From NCBI GenBank assembly GCA_003612585.1, contig RAZH01000002.1, forward strand, positions 186,001-250,000: a DNA stretch of 64,000 nt, in the 5' to 3' direction. The notes under the pieces are model-generated. The model made no database searches and was not told where the DNA came from. It worked only from the letters and a program-made list of their open reading frames with translations. This document shows positions 17,056 through 25,783 of this stretch, piece after piece; position 1 is the stretch's first letter, and each line of letters starts with the position of its first letter. The position numbers were made by a program, and so were the translations under genes. The stretch comes from a bacterium 1XD42-54. Lineage in GTDB: Bacteria; Bacillota; Clostridia; Lachnospirales; Lachnospiraceae.

Positions 17056-17106
17056 CAGCCTGCCAAGGAGGAGCCTGGAAAAAACAGGAGCCTTTTTTGC
17101 AGGCTG
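17056..17106 (+). terminator. Probable terminator after the alpha-galactosidase
   Basis: CAGCCTGC (17056-17063) pairs with GCAGGCTG (17099-17106). Nested inside, CAGGAGCC is followed by a T-run (17093-17098). Position 38 bp after the stop fits transcription termination, although the T-run lies inside the stem rather than after it. Confidence 0.5.
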
Positions 17107-17137
17107 AAGTTTCCGGCGACAAAGCTGTCGGCAATGG

Positions 17138-18031
17138 CTATTCTTCTAGCATCATCAGGTAACTATCCAGCCTTGCATTTACATAATCTGCAAATAGCTT
17201 TTCCATCGGACCAAGATTATGTTTTACATGATACTCATCAAACGCATTATAATATGAAACCCGATCTGAAAACTTAATATTAATCGGCGGAAATCCGGCT
17301 TTCATCAATTCTAAATTTACAAGCAATCGGCCGGTTCTGCCGTTTCCATCAATAAAAGGGTGTATTCTCTCAAATTCAATATGAAACCATGCCAGACGGG
17401 GAATGACATGCTCCGTACTGTTTCTATAATCCTCTAGCAACTGTTCCATTTTATGCTGGATCAGATATGGCTGTACTGGTTCATGTTCCGCACCCATGAT
17501 CCTGACAGGTACTTTTCTGTAAACACCCCGGTCCTCCCGTTTATCCGCCAGTACAAGGTAATGAATCTGTTTGATAATACGTTCCGATAATGGTACCTGA
17601 TCTTTTACTAAATCCTGCACGAATTCAAATGCCTCTTTATGTCCGACTGCTTCTAAATGGTCTTTTAACGGTTTTCTGTCAATCGTTAGACCACGCAAAA
17701 CCATATCCGTCTCGCGCAATGTTAGAGTATTTCCCTCAATTGCATTGGAATTATAGGTGTACTCAACAATGAATTCCTCGGTTAGGCGTTCTAATTCACC
17801 TGCGGTTAGAGGGCGTCTGGTATCCAGTTCTCTTTTCTTTCTGTCTATAGCTGTCAACGGACTTTCCATTGATTTAACCCGTCCATTCTCCGGTTTTTTT
17901 GCGTCTATCGGAATCATCCAAATGAGACCGTCACGGGTAGCACCGGAAATCTTTCCTTCTGCGCATAATATGCGCACACGCCTGTCAGGAATACCCCACT
18001 TCTCTGCAGCCTGCTTTACCGTCATATACAT
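17138..18031 (-). CDS. Fic-domain protein with N-terminal DNA-binding helix-turn-helix
   Basis: 297 residues. Residues 1-45 form a MerR/excisionase-like helix-turn-helix ('TVKQAAEKWGIPDRRVRILC'). The Fic core carries the complete catalytic motif 'HPFIDGNGRTGR' (residues 224-235; His224 is the general base), so AMP transfer is possible. The inhibitory helix motif 'SNAIEGN' (residues 95-101, S-x-x-x-E-G with Glu99) lies N-terminal to the core, which makes it a class II, self-inhibited Fic protein. Start ATG at 18031 follows AGGTGG. Targets are unknown. It stands alone on the minus strand between the galactosidase and a tRNA gene. Confidence 0.88.
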   Translation of the reverse strand: MYMTVKQAAEKWGIPDRRVRILCAEGKISGATRDGLIWMIPIDAKKPENGRVKSMESPLTAIDRKKRELDTRRPLTAGELERLTEEFIVEYTYNSNAIEGNTLTLRETDMVLRGLTIDRKPLKDHLEAVGHKEAFEFVQDLVKDQVPLSERIIKQIHYLVLADKREDRGVYRKVPVRIMGAEHEPVQPYLIQHKMEQLLEDYRNSTEHVIPRLAWFHIEFERIHPFIDGNGRTGRLLVNLELMKAGFPPINIKFSDRVSYYNAFDEYHVKHNLGPMEKLFADYVNARLDSYLMMLEE

Positions 18032-18253
18032 AAATCGTCCACCTCGCTTACTAAAACGCTATATCCTATTACTGAAATAATAACGACGAAAGGAACTGGA
18101 TTCACCTTTTCTGTTTTCATTTAGAAAATGATATAAAATGATATAAAAATAGAAGAGCAAAAATAATTTACTCTTCTAGTTCTTGTTAAGTTTATTAAGC
18201 TTTACTAATAAAATCCATATAAATCCGCCTGAAATAATATCTAATATTTATAA

Positions 18254-18324
18254 AGCGGATAACGGGAATCGAACCCGCCTATCCAGCTTGGGAAGCTGGT
18301 GTTCTACCAATGAACTATATCCGC
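18254..18324 (-). tRNA. tRNA-Gly (anticodon CCC)
   Basis: On the minus strand a 71-base cloverleaf is complete. Acceptor stem GCGGATA/TATCCGC with U as discriminator; D arm GTTC..GAAC; anticodon stem CCAGC/GCTGG with loop TTCCCAA giving anticodon CCC; T arm with TTCGATT loop. The CCA end is not encoded. Confidence 0.93.
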
Positions 18325-18336
18325 ATCTGTTTTGTT

Positions 18337-18364
18337 ATTATACCATATCAGTTGGGAATTGCAA
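18337..18364 (-). promoter_or_regulatory. Promoter of tRNA-Gly
   Basis: Reading leftward: TTGCAA (18364-18359), 16 bp, TATAAT (18342-18337), ending 12 bases before the tRNA 5' end. Confidence 0.6.
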
Positions 18365-18421
18365 GCAAAATTAATTTATTTTTCCAAAATCCGGTGAAGG
18401 TGATTTTCTGAAAAGAAACGC

Positions 18422-18450
18422 TTGCATTTGACAGAAATTGGTGTTATGAT
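18422..18450 (+). promoter_or_regulatory. Promoter of the rimP-nusA-infB operon
   Basis: TTGCAT (18422-18427), 17 bp, TATGAT (18445-18450), with an extended -10 TG at 18442-18443. It stands 110 bp before rimP and just before a strong hairpin, so the transcript has a structured leader. Confidence 0.6.
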
Positions 18451-18478
18451 GAACAAAGAATTTCATATTATACTAGAT

Positions 18479-18511
18479 CATAAGAGTGGGCCGAGTGGTC
18501 CACTCTTATTT
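18479..18511 (+). promoter_or_regulatory. Leader hairpin of the rimP operon (possible attenuator)
   Basis: AAGAGTGGGCC (18482-18492) pairs with GGTCCACTCTT (18497-18507) around a GAGT loop; flanking A/T pairs extend the stem to about 13 bp. It is followed by ATTTGTG, a weak U-tract. It could terminate a fraction of transcripts before rimP, or be a NusA-responsive attenuator, as nusA is the second gene. The longer open frame that runs through it (start 18422) overlaps the promoter and is not coding. Confidence 0.45.
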
Positions 18512-18559
18512 GTGAAAATGATTGTAAACAAGAAAACCGGACTTTTGGGAGGATTGTGG

Positions 18560-19027
18560 ATGAGTAAAAAGGAGACGTATGAGCAGAAAACCGAAGAGCT
18601 GCTTTTACCGCTTGTGGAAAAGCATCAGTTTGAGCTGGTGGATGTGGAATACGTAAAAGAGGGTGGAAACTGGTACCTGCGGGCATATATTGATAAGCAG
18701 GGCGGGATTACGGTGGATGACTGTGAAATTATAAGCCGCGCGCTCAGCGATCTGTTGGACCAGCATGATTTTATAGAAGAAGCATATATTCTGGAAGTCA
18801 GTTCTCCGGGGCTTGGCCGGCCGCTGAAAAAGGAGAAGGATTTTGCGCGCAGTCTGGGTGAGGAAATTGAGGTGCGCACGTTCCGACCGATCAATCATCA
18901 GAAAGAATTTACCGGTATTCTGAAAGAATATGATAAAGAAAAAATTGTGATAGAAGCAGAAAATCAGGAAACAATGGAGTTTGACCGTTCCGACATTGCG
19001 TTGGTCAGGCTGGCCTTTGATTTCTAA
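18560..19027 (+). CDS. rimP: Ribosome maturation factor RimP
   Basis: 155-residue cytoplasmic factor for 30S subunit assembly. N-terminal alpha/beta domain with 'FELVDVEYVKEGGNWYLR' and the family signature 'YILEVSSPGLGRPLKKEKDF', then a C-terminal SH3-like barrel ending in 'DIALVRLAFDF'. I chose the ATG at 18560 after GGGAGGA (18547-18553). First gene of the rimP-nusA-rnpM-ylxQ-infB operon, 17 bp before nusA. Confidence 0.93.
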   Translation: MSKKETYEQKTEELLLPLVEKHQFELVDVEYVKEGGNWYLRAYIDKQGGITVDDCEIISRALSDLLDQHDFIEEAYILEVSSPGLGRPLKKEKDFARSLGEEIEVRTFRPINHQKEFTGILKEYDKEKIVIEAENQETMEFDRSDIALVRLAFDF

Positions 19028-19044
19028 CAGGGAGGATACCAATC

Positions 19045-20343
19045 ATGAATAACGAATTGTTTGAAGCACTGACGATCCTTGAGAGAGAAAAAAATATCAG
19101 CAAGGAAACTCTGCTCGATGCAATTAAGCAGTCACTGCTGCAGGCATGTAAAAATCACTACGGAAAAGCAGATGCCAGCAATGTAGTGGTTAACATTGAC
19201 CCGAATACTTGTGAGTTTGAAGTTTATGCAGAGAAAACGGTTGTCGAAAGAGTAGAGGATGATCTGATGGAGATCAGCCTGACAAACGCAAAAATAAAGG
19301 ATACCAGATACGAGCTGGGGGATATCGTACGTGTAGATATCAAGTCAAAGGAATTCGGACGTATTGCAACGCAGAATGCGAAAAATGTGATTCTTCAGAA
19401 AATTCGTGAGGAAGAACGAAAGGTTCTGTATAATGAGTATTATGAAAAAGAAAGAGACATCGTAACAGGTGTCGTACAGCGTTATCTCGGAAGAAATATT
19501 AGTGTCAACCTCGGAAAAGTAGATGCGATGCTGAACGCTGAAGAGATGATTAAGGGCGAGACGTACCGTCCGACAGAGCGAATTAAAGTTTTTGTGCTGG
19601 AGGTAAAAGATACGCCAAAGGGGCCGAAGATTCTTGTCTCCAGAACACATCCGGAATTTGTCAAACGTCTGTTTGAGTCTGAGGTAACTGAAGTTCGGGA
19701 TGGTACGGTTGAGATCAAGAGTATTGCGAGAGAGGCTGGCAGCAGGACGAAGATGGCTGTGTGGTCGAACAATCCGGATGTTGATCCAGTGGGTGCGTGC
19801 GTGGGTCTGAACGGAGCGAGAGTGAACGCAGTTGTGGATGAGCTTCATGGAGAAAAGATTGATATTATCAACTGGGATGAAAATGCAGCGCTTCTGATCG
19901 AGAATGCTTTGAGTCCTGCGAAGGTTATTTCGGTTATTGCAGATGGGGATGAAAAGACGGCTAAGGTTGTTGTTCCGGACTATCAGCTTTCCCTTGCGAT
20001 TGGCAAGGAGGGACAGAATGCCCGTCTGGCAGCCCGTCTGACCGGATTTAAGATTGATATTAAGAGCGAAACGCAGGCGAGAGAGTCCGGAGATCTTCTG
20101 GAATATGAAGAAGATTATTATGAGGATGAGTACTACGACGAGGAAAACGGCGAGTACTATGAAGAAGATTATTATGAGGATGGCGAATATTCTGAGGATG
20201 ATACATATCCGGAGGATGGAGTTTATGCGCAGGATGGCGCAGAACCGGATGCTGGTGTGGATGAGCCATATCAGGACCGTGAACAGGCGGATGCCGGGGA
20301 AGATCCGGCAAATGATGAGCCGCAGCCAGGAGAGCAGGAGTAA
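19045..20343 (+). CDS. nusA: Transcription elongation/termination factor NusA with long acidic tail
   Basis: 432 residues. RNA-polymerase-binding N-terminal domain (1-125), S1 domain (about 130-200: 'VTGVVQRYLGRNISVNLG'), and two KH domains (about 205-345: 'VGACVGLNGARVNAVVDEL', 'SLAIGKEGQNARLAARLTG'). Typical Bacillota NusA ends near residue 370. Here an extra ~80-residue tail (from about 347) is made almost only of Glu, Asp and Tyr, e.g. 'EEDYYEDEYYDEENGEYY'. It is intrinsically disordered in appearance. Ribosome site GGGAGG. The function of the tail is unknown. Confidence 0.95.
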   Translation: MNNELFEALTILEREKNISKETLLDAIKQSLLQACKNHYGKADASNVVVNIDPNTCEFEVYAEKTVVERVEDDLMEISLTNAKIKDTRYELGDIVRVDIKSKEFGRIATQNAKNVILQKIREEERKVLYNEYYEKERDIVTGVVQRYLGRNISVNLGKVDAMLNAEEMIKGETYRPTERIKVFVLEVKDTPKGPKILVSRTHPEFVKRLFESEVTEVRDGTVEIKSIAREAGSRTKMAVWSNNPDVDPVGACVGLNGARVNAVVDELHGEKIDIINWDENAALLIENALSPAKVISVIADGDEKTAKVVVPDYQLSLAIGKEGQNARLAARLTGFKIDIKSETQARESGDLLEYEEDYYEDEYYDEENGEYYEEDYYEDGEYSEDDTYPEDGVYAQDGAEPDAGVDEPYQDREQADAGEDPANDEPQPGEQE

Positions 20344-20346
20344 AAG

Positions 20347-20628
20347 ATGGCAGTACAGGCAAAAAAGGTTCCGCTGCGCAAGTGCACGGGCTGTCAGGAA
20401 ATGAAAAGCAAAAAAGAAATGATGCGGATTCTCCGTACGGCTGAGGGTGAGATTGTTCTCGATACGACAGGCCGGAAAAATGGCAGAGGCGCGTATGTGT
20501 GCCGTTCTATGGAATGTTTTGAAAAGGCAGTAAAGAGTAAAGGACTGGAACGGTCGCTGAAATGTCGGGTGCCAGAAGAGGCGTATGAGAGTCTGAAGAA
20601 GGAGATTGAATTATTTGAAGAGAGATAG
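20347..20628 (+). CDS. rnpM: YlxR/RnpM RNA-binding protein
   Basis: 93-residue DUF448 protein, which in Bacillota binds the RNase P RNA and modulates its activity. Signature 'RKCTGCQEMKSKKEMMRI' at residues 10-27, and 'GRKNGRGAYVC' further on. It starts 3 bases after nusA ends and overlaps the next gene's start, in the conserved nusA-ylxR-ylxQ-infB order. Confidence 0.9.
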   Translation: MAVQAKKVPLRKCTGCQEMKSKKEMMRILRTAEGEIVLDTTGRKNGRGAYVCRSMECFEKAVKSKGLERSLKCRVPEEAYESLKKEIELFEER

Positions 20629-20962
20629 CGTATTATCGCTGATTGGTATTGCAAAGAAAGCAGGTAAGATTGCAGCCGGTGAATTTCAGACAGAACATGC
20701 TGTCAAATCAGGAAAAGCCAGTCTTGTGATCATCTCGGAGGAAGCTTCGGAAAATACGAAGAAGAAGTTCCGGAATATGTGTGCCTTTTACGAAGTTCCG
20801 ATCTTTTGCTACGGGACGAAGGATGCACTCGGAGCTGCGGTTGGATGTGAATTTCGTGCGTCTATTGCGGTAACGGATGCCGGGCTTTCGCAGTCTTTGG
20901 AAAAGAAGATAGTCAGTATGAGGGACGGAGGTTATGAGAATGGCAAAAATCAGAGTTCATGA
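20615..20962 (+). CDS. ylxQ: YlxQ, L7Ae-family RNA-binding protein
   Basis: 115-residue L7Ae/L30e-fold protein expected to bind kink-turn RNA. '[16 protein letters not shown]', '[18 protein letters not shown]' and '[11 protein letters not shown]' match the YlxQ family. Start is taken as TTG at 20615, inside the rnpM 3' end, with AAGGAG 10 bases upstream; an alternative TTG at 20606 gives three more residues. It overlaps infB by 23 bases. Confidence 0.85.
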   Translation: MKRDSVLSLIGIAKKAGKIAAGEFQTEHAVKSGKASLVIISEEASENTKKKFRNMCAFYEVPIFCYGTKDALGAAVGCEFRASIAVTDAGLSQSLEKKIVSMRDGGYENGKNQSS

Positions 20963-23900
20963 GCTGGCCAAAGAGCTGGCAAAGGATAATAAAGATGTGA
21001 TTACAGCGCTGCAAAAGCTTGGTGTGGAAGTGAAAAGCCATATGAGTAATGTGGAAGAAGCAGATGCCGGGAAAGTGAGAGCGTTATTAACAGGGAAGAC
21101 TGAGAGGATAAAGGAGGAGGAACGTATGGAACAGAATCCAGAAAAGGGAACAGAAAAGGATTCCGTAAAGAAACCGGATGGAGAGGGAGTTACACAGCCA
21201 AAGAAAAAGAATATCATTCAGGTGTTCCGTCCTCAGAACAGCAAGACAGGAATGGTAAAGCCAGGTGGCAGGCCGAAACAGGCAGGTGCAGGAACGGTAA
21301 GAGGACAGGGACAGCCAGGGGCAAGACCGGCGCCAGGGACAGCACGTCCGCAGGGACAGCCAGGAACAAGGCCGTCCGCAGGAGTAGCGCGCCCACAGGG
21401 ACAGTCGGCAGCGGCAAGACCAGCATCAGAAGCAGTACGTCCGCAGGGGCAGCCAATGGCAGCAAAGCCGGATACGGAAGCAGTACGTCCGCAGAGTCAG
21501 GCTGGAACTGAGAAGCCAGCAGCAGCTGAACCGCAGAGAACAGCACAGGATACCGGAAAAGTGACCGCGCAGAGCGTATCAGTTACAGCAGGCAACGCGC
21601 AGACAACCGGCACTTTGCGCCAGAATGAACAGGGAAATCCAAGACCTCAGAATCAGACAGAAACTCGCCTGCAGAGTGGTATCCGTTCACAGGATGGCCG
21701 TTACCAGGGCGATGGACAGAGAAACCGTTATCAGGGTGATGGACAGAACCGCGGCCAGGGAAGCCGTTACCAAGGTGATGGACAGAACCGCGGCCAGGGA
21801 GGCCGCTATCAGGGTGACGGACAAAACCGCGGCCAGGGAGGCCGTTACCAGGGCGATGGACAGAATCGTGGCCAGGGAGGCCGTTACCAGGGCGACGGAC
21901 AAAACCGTGGCCAGGGCGGTCAGGGCAGCCGTTACCAGGGTGACGGACAGAACCGCGGTCCGGGAGGCCGTTACCAGGGTGACGGACAGAACCGTGGCCA
22001 GGGAAGCCGTTACCAGGGCGACGGACAGAACCGCGGCCAGGGAGGCCGTTACCAGGGCGACGGACAGAACCGTGGCCAGGGAAGCCGTTACCAGGGCGAT
22101 GGACAGAACCGTGGTCCGGGTGGTCGTTACCAGGGAGGCAATCAGGGCAGAGGGCAGGCACCACATGCAGGCGCAGTGCCGAAAGCACCGACAGAATCCA
22201 AACCGCTTGAGAAAGAGAGTAGAAAGCGCGTTGAGCGCGGAGACAGAAACCGCGCAGACAAAGGTGATAAGCTTGAGAGAATGGAGAAGAATGTTCGCCA
22301 GGGCCAAAAGGGTACTTCGAAGAAAAATCAGCCGATAAAAGCCCCGGCTCCTAAGCCGGTAGAAAAACCGGAAGATACAATCAAGACAATCACAATACCG
22401 GAGAAGCTGACAATTTCTGAGCTGGCAGAAGCGATGAAAGTAGTACCTTCTGCTGTAGTAAAGAAGCTGTTTCTTCAGGGAACTATGGTTACAGTGAATC
22501 AGGAAGTGGATTTCGAAAAGGCAGAGGAAATTGCGCTTGAATTTAACTGTATCTGTGAAAAAGAAGTAAAAGTAGATATACTGGAAGAGCTGCTGAAGGA
22601 AGAGGATGACGCAGAAGAGACATTGGTACCACGTTCACCGGTTGTATGTGTGATGGGACACGTTGACCATGGTAAGACTTCCCTTCTGGATGCGATTCGT
22701 GATACACATGTGATTGACAGAGAAGCAGGAGGAATTACACAGCATATCGGTGCTTATGTGGTTTCGATTGACGGACAGAAGATTACATTTTTAGATACGC
22801 CGGGCCATGAGGCGTTTACGGCAATGCGTATGCGTGGCGCGAATGCGACGGATATTGCGATTCTTGTTGTCGCAGCAGATGATGGCGTAATGCCGCAGAC
22901 CGTAGAGGCAATCAACCATGCGAAAGCAGCAGGTACTGAAATAATTGTTGCAATTAATAAAATTGATAAGCAGGGCGCGAATATTGAGCGAGTAAAACAG
23001 GAACTCTCAGAGTATGAGCTGATTCCGGAGGATTGGGGCGGAAGCACAATCTTTGTTCCTGTGTCAGCGCATACACACGAAGGTATTGATACGCTCCTTG
23101 AAATGATTCTGCTGACAGCGGAGGTTGCTGAACTGAAAGCAAATCCGAAGAGAAAGGCAAGAGGCCTTGTAATCGAGGCAGAGCTTGACAAGGGTAAGGG
23201 CCCGGTGGCTACGGTGCTCGTACAGAAAGGTACCTTGCGTGTCGGTGATCCGGTGGCTGCAGGTGCTTGCTATGGAAAAGTAAGGGCCATGATGGATGAT
23301 AAGGGTCGGCGCGTAAAAGAGGCAGGACCTTCTACTCCGGTAGAGATTCTCGGATTCAGCGATGTACCGGGAGCCGGCGAGATATTTATGTCAATGGATT
23401 CCGAAAAAGAGGCGAGAAGCTTTGCAGAGACCTTCATCAGTGAAGGAAGAGAGCGAATGCTTGAGGAGACAAGATCAAGAATGTCTCTGGATGACCTGTT
23501 TTCTCAGATTCAGGCAGGTAATCTGAAAGAGTTGAACATCATTGTGAAAGCAGATGTTCAGGGCTCCGTGGAGGCAGTAAAACAGAGTCTTCTGAAACTT
23601 TCTAATGAGGAAGTAATCGTGAAGATTATTCACGGAGGCGTTGGTGCAATCAATGAATCTGACGTAATTCTGGCGTCTGCTTCAAGTGCGATTATTATCG
23701 GCTTTAATGTGCGTCCGGATGTAATGGCAAAATCCAGCGCAGAGCGGGAAGGCGTTGATATCCGTCTGTACCGTGTTATTTACGATGCAATTGCAGATGT
23801 GGAAGCAGCTATGAAGGGAATGCTGGATCCGATTTTCGAAGAAAAAGTAATCGGCCATGCCGAGGTACGCCAGACATTCAAAGCATCCGGTATCGGAACA

Positions 23901-24131
23901 ATTGCAGGATCTTACGTACTGGATGGAATTTTCCAGCGCGGCTGTTCTGCAAGAATCATAAGAGATGACAAAGTGATCTTCGACGGCGCACTTGCATCCC
24001 TGAAACGTTTTAAAGACGATGTAAAAGAAGTAAAAGCCGGTTATGAATGTGGTCTCGTATTCGAGAAATTCAACGACATCCAGGAAGAAGACCGCATTGA
24101 AGCTTATACAATGGTGGAAGTTCCGCGTTAG
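20940..24131 (+). CDS. infB: Translation initiation factor IF-2 with long Arg/Gly/Gln repeat linker
   Basis: 1063 residues, larger than the ~720-residue Bacillus protein. Order: N-terminal helix-turn domain ('[19 protein letters not shown]', 1-55), a Pro/Gln/Gly-rich linker (about 60-460) containing 13-residue tandem repeats, a second IF2N domain (about 480-530), the GTPase domain ('[14 protein letters not shown]', 'DTPGHEAF', 'NKID'), then domains II-IV. It brings initiator tRNA to the 30S subunit. I chose ATG 20940 over 20934, because CGGAGG is 8 bases before 20940 but only 2 before 20934. Lies in the NusA operon. Confidence 0.96.
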   Translation: MAKIRVHELAKELAKDNKDVITALQKLGVEVKSHMSNVEEADAGKVRALLTGKTERIKEEERMEQNPEKGTEKDSVKKPDGEGVTQPKKKNIIQVFRPQNSKTGMVKPGGRPKQAGAGTVRGQGQPGARPAPGTARPQGQPGTRPSAGVARPQGQSAAARPASEAVRPQGQPMAAKPDTEAVRPQSQAGTEKPAAAEPQRTAQDTGKVTAQSVSVTAGNAQTTGTLRQNEQGNPRPQNQTETRLQSGIRSQDGRYQGDGQRNRYQGDGQNRGQGSRYQGDGQNRGQGGRYQGDGQNRGQGGRYQGDGQNRGQGGRYQGDGQNRGQGGQGSRYQGDGQNRGPGGRYQGDGQNRGQGSRYQGDGQNRGQGGRYQGDGQNRGQGSRYQGDGQNRGPGGRYQGGNQGRGQAPHAGAVPKAPTESKPLEKESRKRVERGDRNRADKGDKLERMEKNVRQGQKGTSKKNQPIKAPAPKPVEKPEDTIKTITIPEKLTISELAEAMKVVPSAVVKKLFLQGTMVTVNQEVDFEKAEEIALEFNCICEKEVKVDILEELLKEEDDAEETLVPRSPVVCVMGHVDHGKTSLLDAIRDTHVIDREAGGITQHIGAYVVSIDGQKITFLDTPGHEAFTAMRMRGANATDIAILVVAADDGVMPQTVEAINHAKAAGTEIIVAINKIDKQGANIERVKQELSEYELIPEDWGGSTIFVPVSAHTHEGIDTLLEMILLTAEVAELKANPKRKARGLVIEAELDKGKGPVATVLVQKGTLRVGDPVAAGACYGKVRAMMDDKGRRVKEAGPSTPVEILGFSDVPGAGEIFMSMDSEKEARSFAETFISEGRERMLEETRSRMSLDDLFSQIQAGNLKELNIIVKADVQGSVEAVKQSLLKLSNEEVIVKIIHGGVGAINESDVILASASSAIIIGFNVRPDVMAKSSAEREGVDIRLYRVIYDAIADVEAAMKGMLDPIFEEKVIGHAEVRQTFKASGIGTIAGSYVLDGIFQRGCSARIIRDDKVIFDGALASLKRFKDDVKEVKAGYECGLVFEKFNDIQEEDRIEAYTMVEVPR
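21709..22150 (+). repeat. 39-bp tandem repeat inside infB
   Basis: About ten units of 39 bp, each encoding [13 protein letters not shown] or a variant (Ser for Gly, Pro for Gln), with one 9-bp insertion near 21918 and degenerate first and last units. Codon choice varies between units, e.g. for Gly and Asp, so the array is not a fresh duplication and the peptide is under selection. Reading frame is kept throughout. Confidence 0.9.
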
Positions 24132-24137
24132 CATTGG

Positions 24138-24322
24138 GCCGTGCCATTAACCGCGTGGACGCGTCCGGGAGCTTGCTCACGGAGAAGCGTCTTAGCGGTT
24201 AATGCTAGGGCGAAAGCCCGCGACCGAGATGAAGCAAAGCGGAATCGAGGTCGGAGCACGGCGGTGTCCCGCGGAACCAATGTATTGTATAGTAAACCAT
24301 ACCATACCAATACCGCCCCGTG
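24138..24322 (+). ncRNA. Candidate structured RNA between infB and rbfA
   Basis: GC-rich 259-bp gap with extensive pairing. P1: GCCGTGC (24138-24144) with GCACGGC (24256-24262), 7 bp. P2, flush with P1: CATTAACCGC (24145-24154) with GCGGTTAATG (24195-24204), 10 bp, itself capped by GACGC/GCGTC and TCCG-GAGC/GCTC-CGGA. P3: GGGC-GAAA-GCCC (24208-24219), a GNRA loop. P4: CGACC (24221-24225) with GGTCG (24249-24253), continued through a tandem G-A mismatch. The P1 right strand can also pair with ACCGCCCCGTGC near 24312-24323, giving a possible switch. No protein frame here looks real. It may be a regulatory leader of rbfA or a repeated mobile palindrome. Confidence 0.5.
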
Positions 24323-24390
24323 CGTCCCACGAATCCACCACATTTAAAGTTTCTCCATATAGCCAAATATTGAAAAGGCAGGAATGTGAA

Positions 24391-24798
24391 TTGAGAAAAA
24401 ACAGTATAAAAAATACCAGAATCAACGGCGAAGTGCAAAAAGAGCTGTCCCGTATCATCCAGAATGAAATCAAGGACCCGAGGATTGCTCCAATGACCTC
24501 TGTGGTAGCCGCAGAGGTGGCACCGGACCTGAAAACATGCAAGGCATATATTTCAGTGTTCGGAGACGAAAAGGCGGCAGCCGATACGCTGGCAGGTCTG
24601 AAAAGCGCGGAGAGTTATATCCGCCGTCAGCTTGCACGTACGGTAAATCTGCGCAATACACCGGAAATCCGTTTTATTCTGGATCAGTCGATCGCGTATG
24701 GGGTCAGCATGTCCCATTTGATCGACCAGGTCATTGATACCGATGAGAAGAAGCGTAATTCCGCAGACCAGAATACCATGGAAGAAGGGGCTGAATAA
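24391..24798 (+). CDS. rbfA: Ribosome-binding factor A
   Basis: 135-residue KH-fold factor for 30S maturation and cold adaptation. 'RINGEVQKELSRIIQNEIKDPRI' region, 'VAPDLKTCKAYISVFG', and 'RNTPEIRFILDQSI' are family hallmarks. Start is TTG at 24391 with AGGCAGGA 7 bases upstream; the in-frame extension back to 24202 runs through the structured RNA and is rejected. Downstream of infB as usual, but separated from it by an unusually long structured gap. Confidence 0.92.
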   Translation: MRKNSIKNTRINGEVQKELSRIIQNEIKDPRIAPMTSVVAAEVAPDLKTCKAYISVFGDEKAAADTLAGLKSAESYIRRQLARTVNLRNTPEIRFILDQSIAYGVSMSHLIDQVIDTDEKKRNSADQNTMEEGAE

Positions 24799-24814
24799 AG
24801 AAGGGATGAGCGCT

Positions 24815-25783
24815 ATGATCAATCTTGCAGAAGAATTGAAACAGGTACGGTTCGTGGCGATTGCAGGCCATGTAAGACCTGACGGGGATGCAACAGGTTC
24901 CTGTCTGGGGTTGTACCATTATCTGAAGAAAAATTATCCTGAGACAGATGTCAGAGTGTATTTGGAAAACACGCCACAGGCATACAGTAAAGTGCCTGGA
25001 ATTGATGAAGTTTTTCATGAAGTTGGAGAGAATGAAGCGCCGGATGTTTTTTTCTGCCTTGACTGTGCAGATGAAAAACGTCTTGGGGGATTCGCAGAGC
25101 TGAAAAAACGGGCGAAACGTGTGATTTGTATTGATCATCATGTCAGCAATGGAGGCTTTGCGGATGTAAATTATATTGTACCGGATGCGAGTTCCACGTC
25201 AGAGCTTGTTTTCAGGCTGCTTGACGAGGAAAAAATGCCAGTTGAGACTGCTGAGAATCTGTATATGGGGATTGTGCATGATACGGGGGTGTTCCGGCAT
25301 TCGTGTACGTCTCCGGAAACGATGGAAATTGCGGCAACTTTAATGAGAAAAGGAATTGATGCAGCAGGGATCATCAACCGTACTTTTTATGATAAGACGT
25401 ATCACCAGAATCAGATTCTGGGAAGAGCGCTTCTGGAAAGCATTCTTCTGATGGATAAGAAGGTGATTTTCAGTGCGATCCGTCAGAAGGAAATGGATTT
25501 TTACGGAGTCGGTCCGTCTGACCTGGATGGAATTGTGCAGGTGCTTATGAGTACGGCAGATACAGAGGTTGCCATTTTTCTCTACGAGGTTTCGCCACAG
25601 ACCTTTAAGGTGAGCCTTCGCTCCAGAGAATTTGTGGATGTAAGTACGATAGCTGCATATTTTGGCGGCGGCGGCCATATAAGAGCCGCAGGCTGTACCA
25701 TGCAGGGAAGCATCTATGATGTTGTGAACAATATTACACTTCATATTGAGAAACAGCTTCGTCAGGAGAGAGACAGTGATTAA
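24815..25783 (+). CDS. nrnA: DHH-family phosphoesterase NrnA (nanoRNase/pAp phosphatase)
   Basis: 322 residues. DHH domain motifs 'AGHVRPDGDA' (residues 20-29), 'DCAD' and 'IDHHVSNGGF', followed by the DHHA1 domain with 'GGGGHIRAAG' near the C-terminus. It degrades 2-5-nt RNAs and dephosphorylates pAp. ATG at 24815 fits an AAGGG site; an ATG at 24806 in the same frame is too close to that site. Between rbfA and truB, the usual Bacillota order. Confidence 0.9.
   Translation: MINLAEELKQVRFVAIAGHVRPDGDATGSCLGLYHYLKKNYPETDVRVYLENTPQAYSKVPGIDEVFHEVGENEAPDVFFCLDCADEKRLGGFAELKKRAKRVICIDHHVSNGGFADVNYIVPDASSTSELVFRLLDEEKMPVETAENLYMGIVHDTGVFRHSCTSPETMEIAATLMRKGIDAAGIINRTFYDKTYHQNQILGRALLESILLMDKKVIFSAIRQKEMDFYGVGPSDLDGIVQVLMSTADTEVAIFLYEVSPQTFKVSLRSREFVDVSTIAAYFGGGGHIRAAGCTMQGSIYDVVNNITLHIEKQLRQERDSD

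Noticed and set aside
21709-22150. Regular ~39-bp repeats that could suggest a CRISPR array
   Set aside because: The units are contiguous without unique spacers, stay in frame with IF2 and code for [13 protein letters not shown]. It is a protein repeat.
21583-22338. Long open frames opposite or out of frame with the IF2 repeats
   Set aside because: They are mirror images of the tandem repeat, with Arg/Ala/Val-only composition and no start signals.
24128-24438. Short open frames on both strands in the infB-rbfA gap
   Set aside because: No ribosome sites; they exist because the region is GC-rich and palindromic, and base pairing explains it better.
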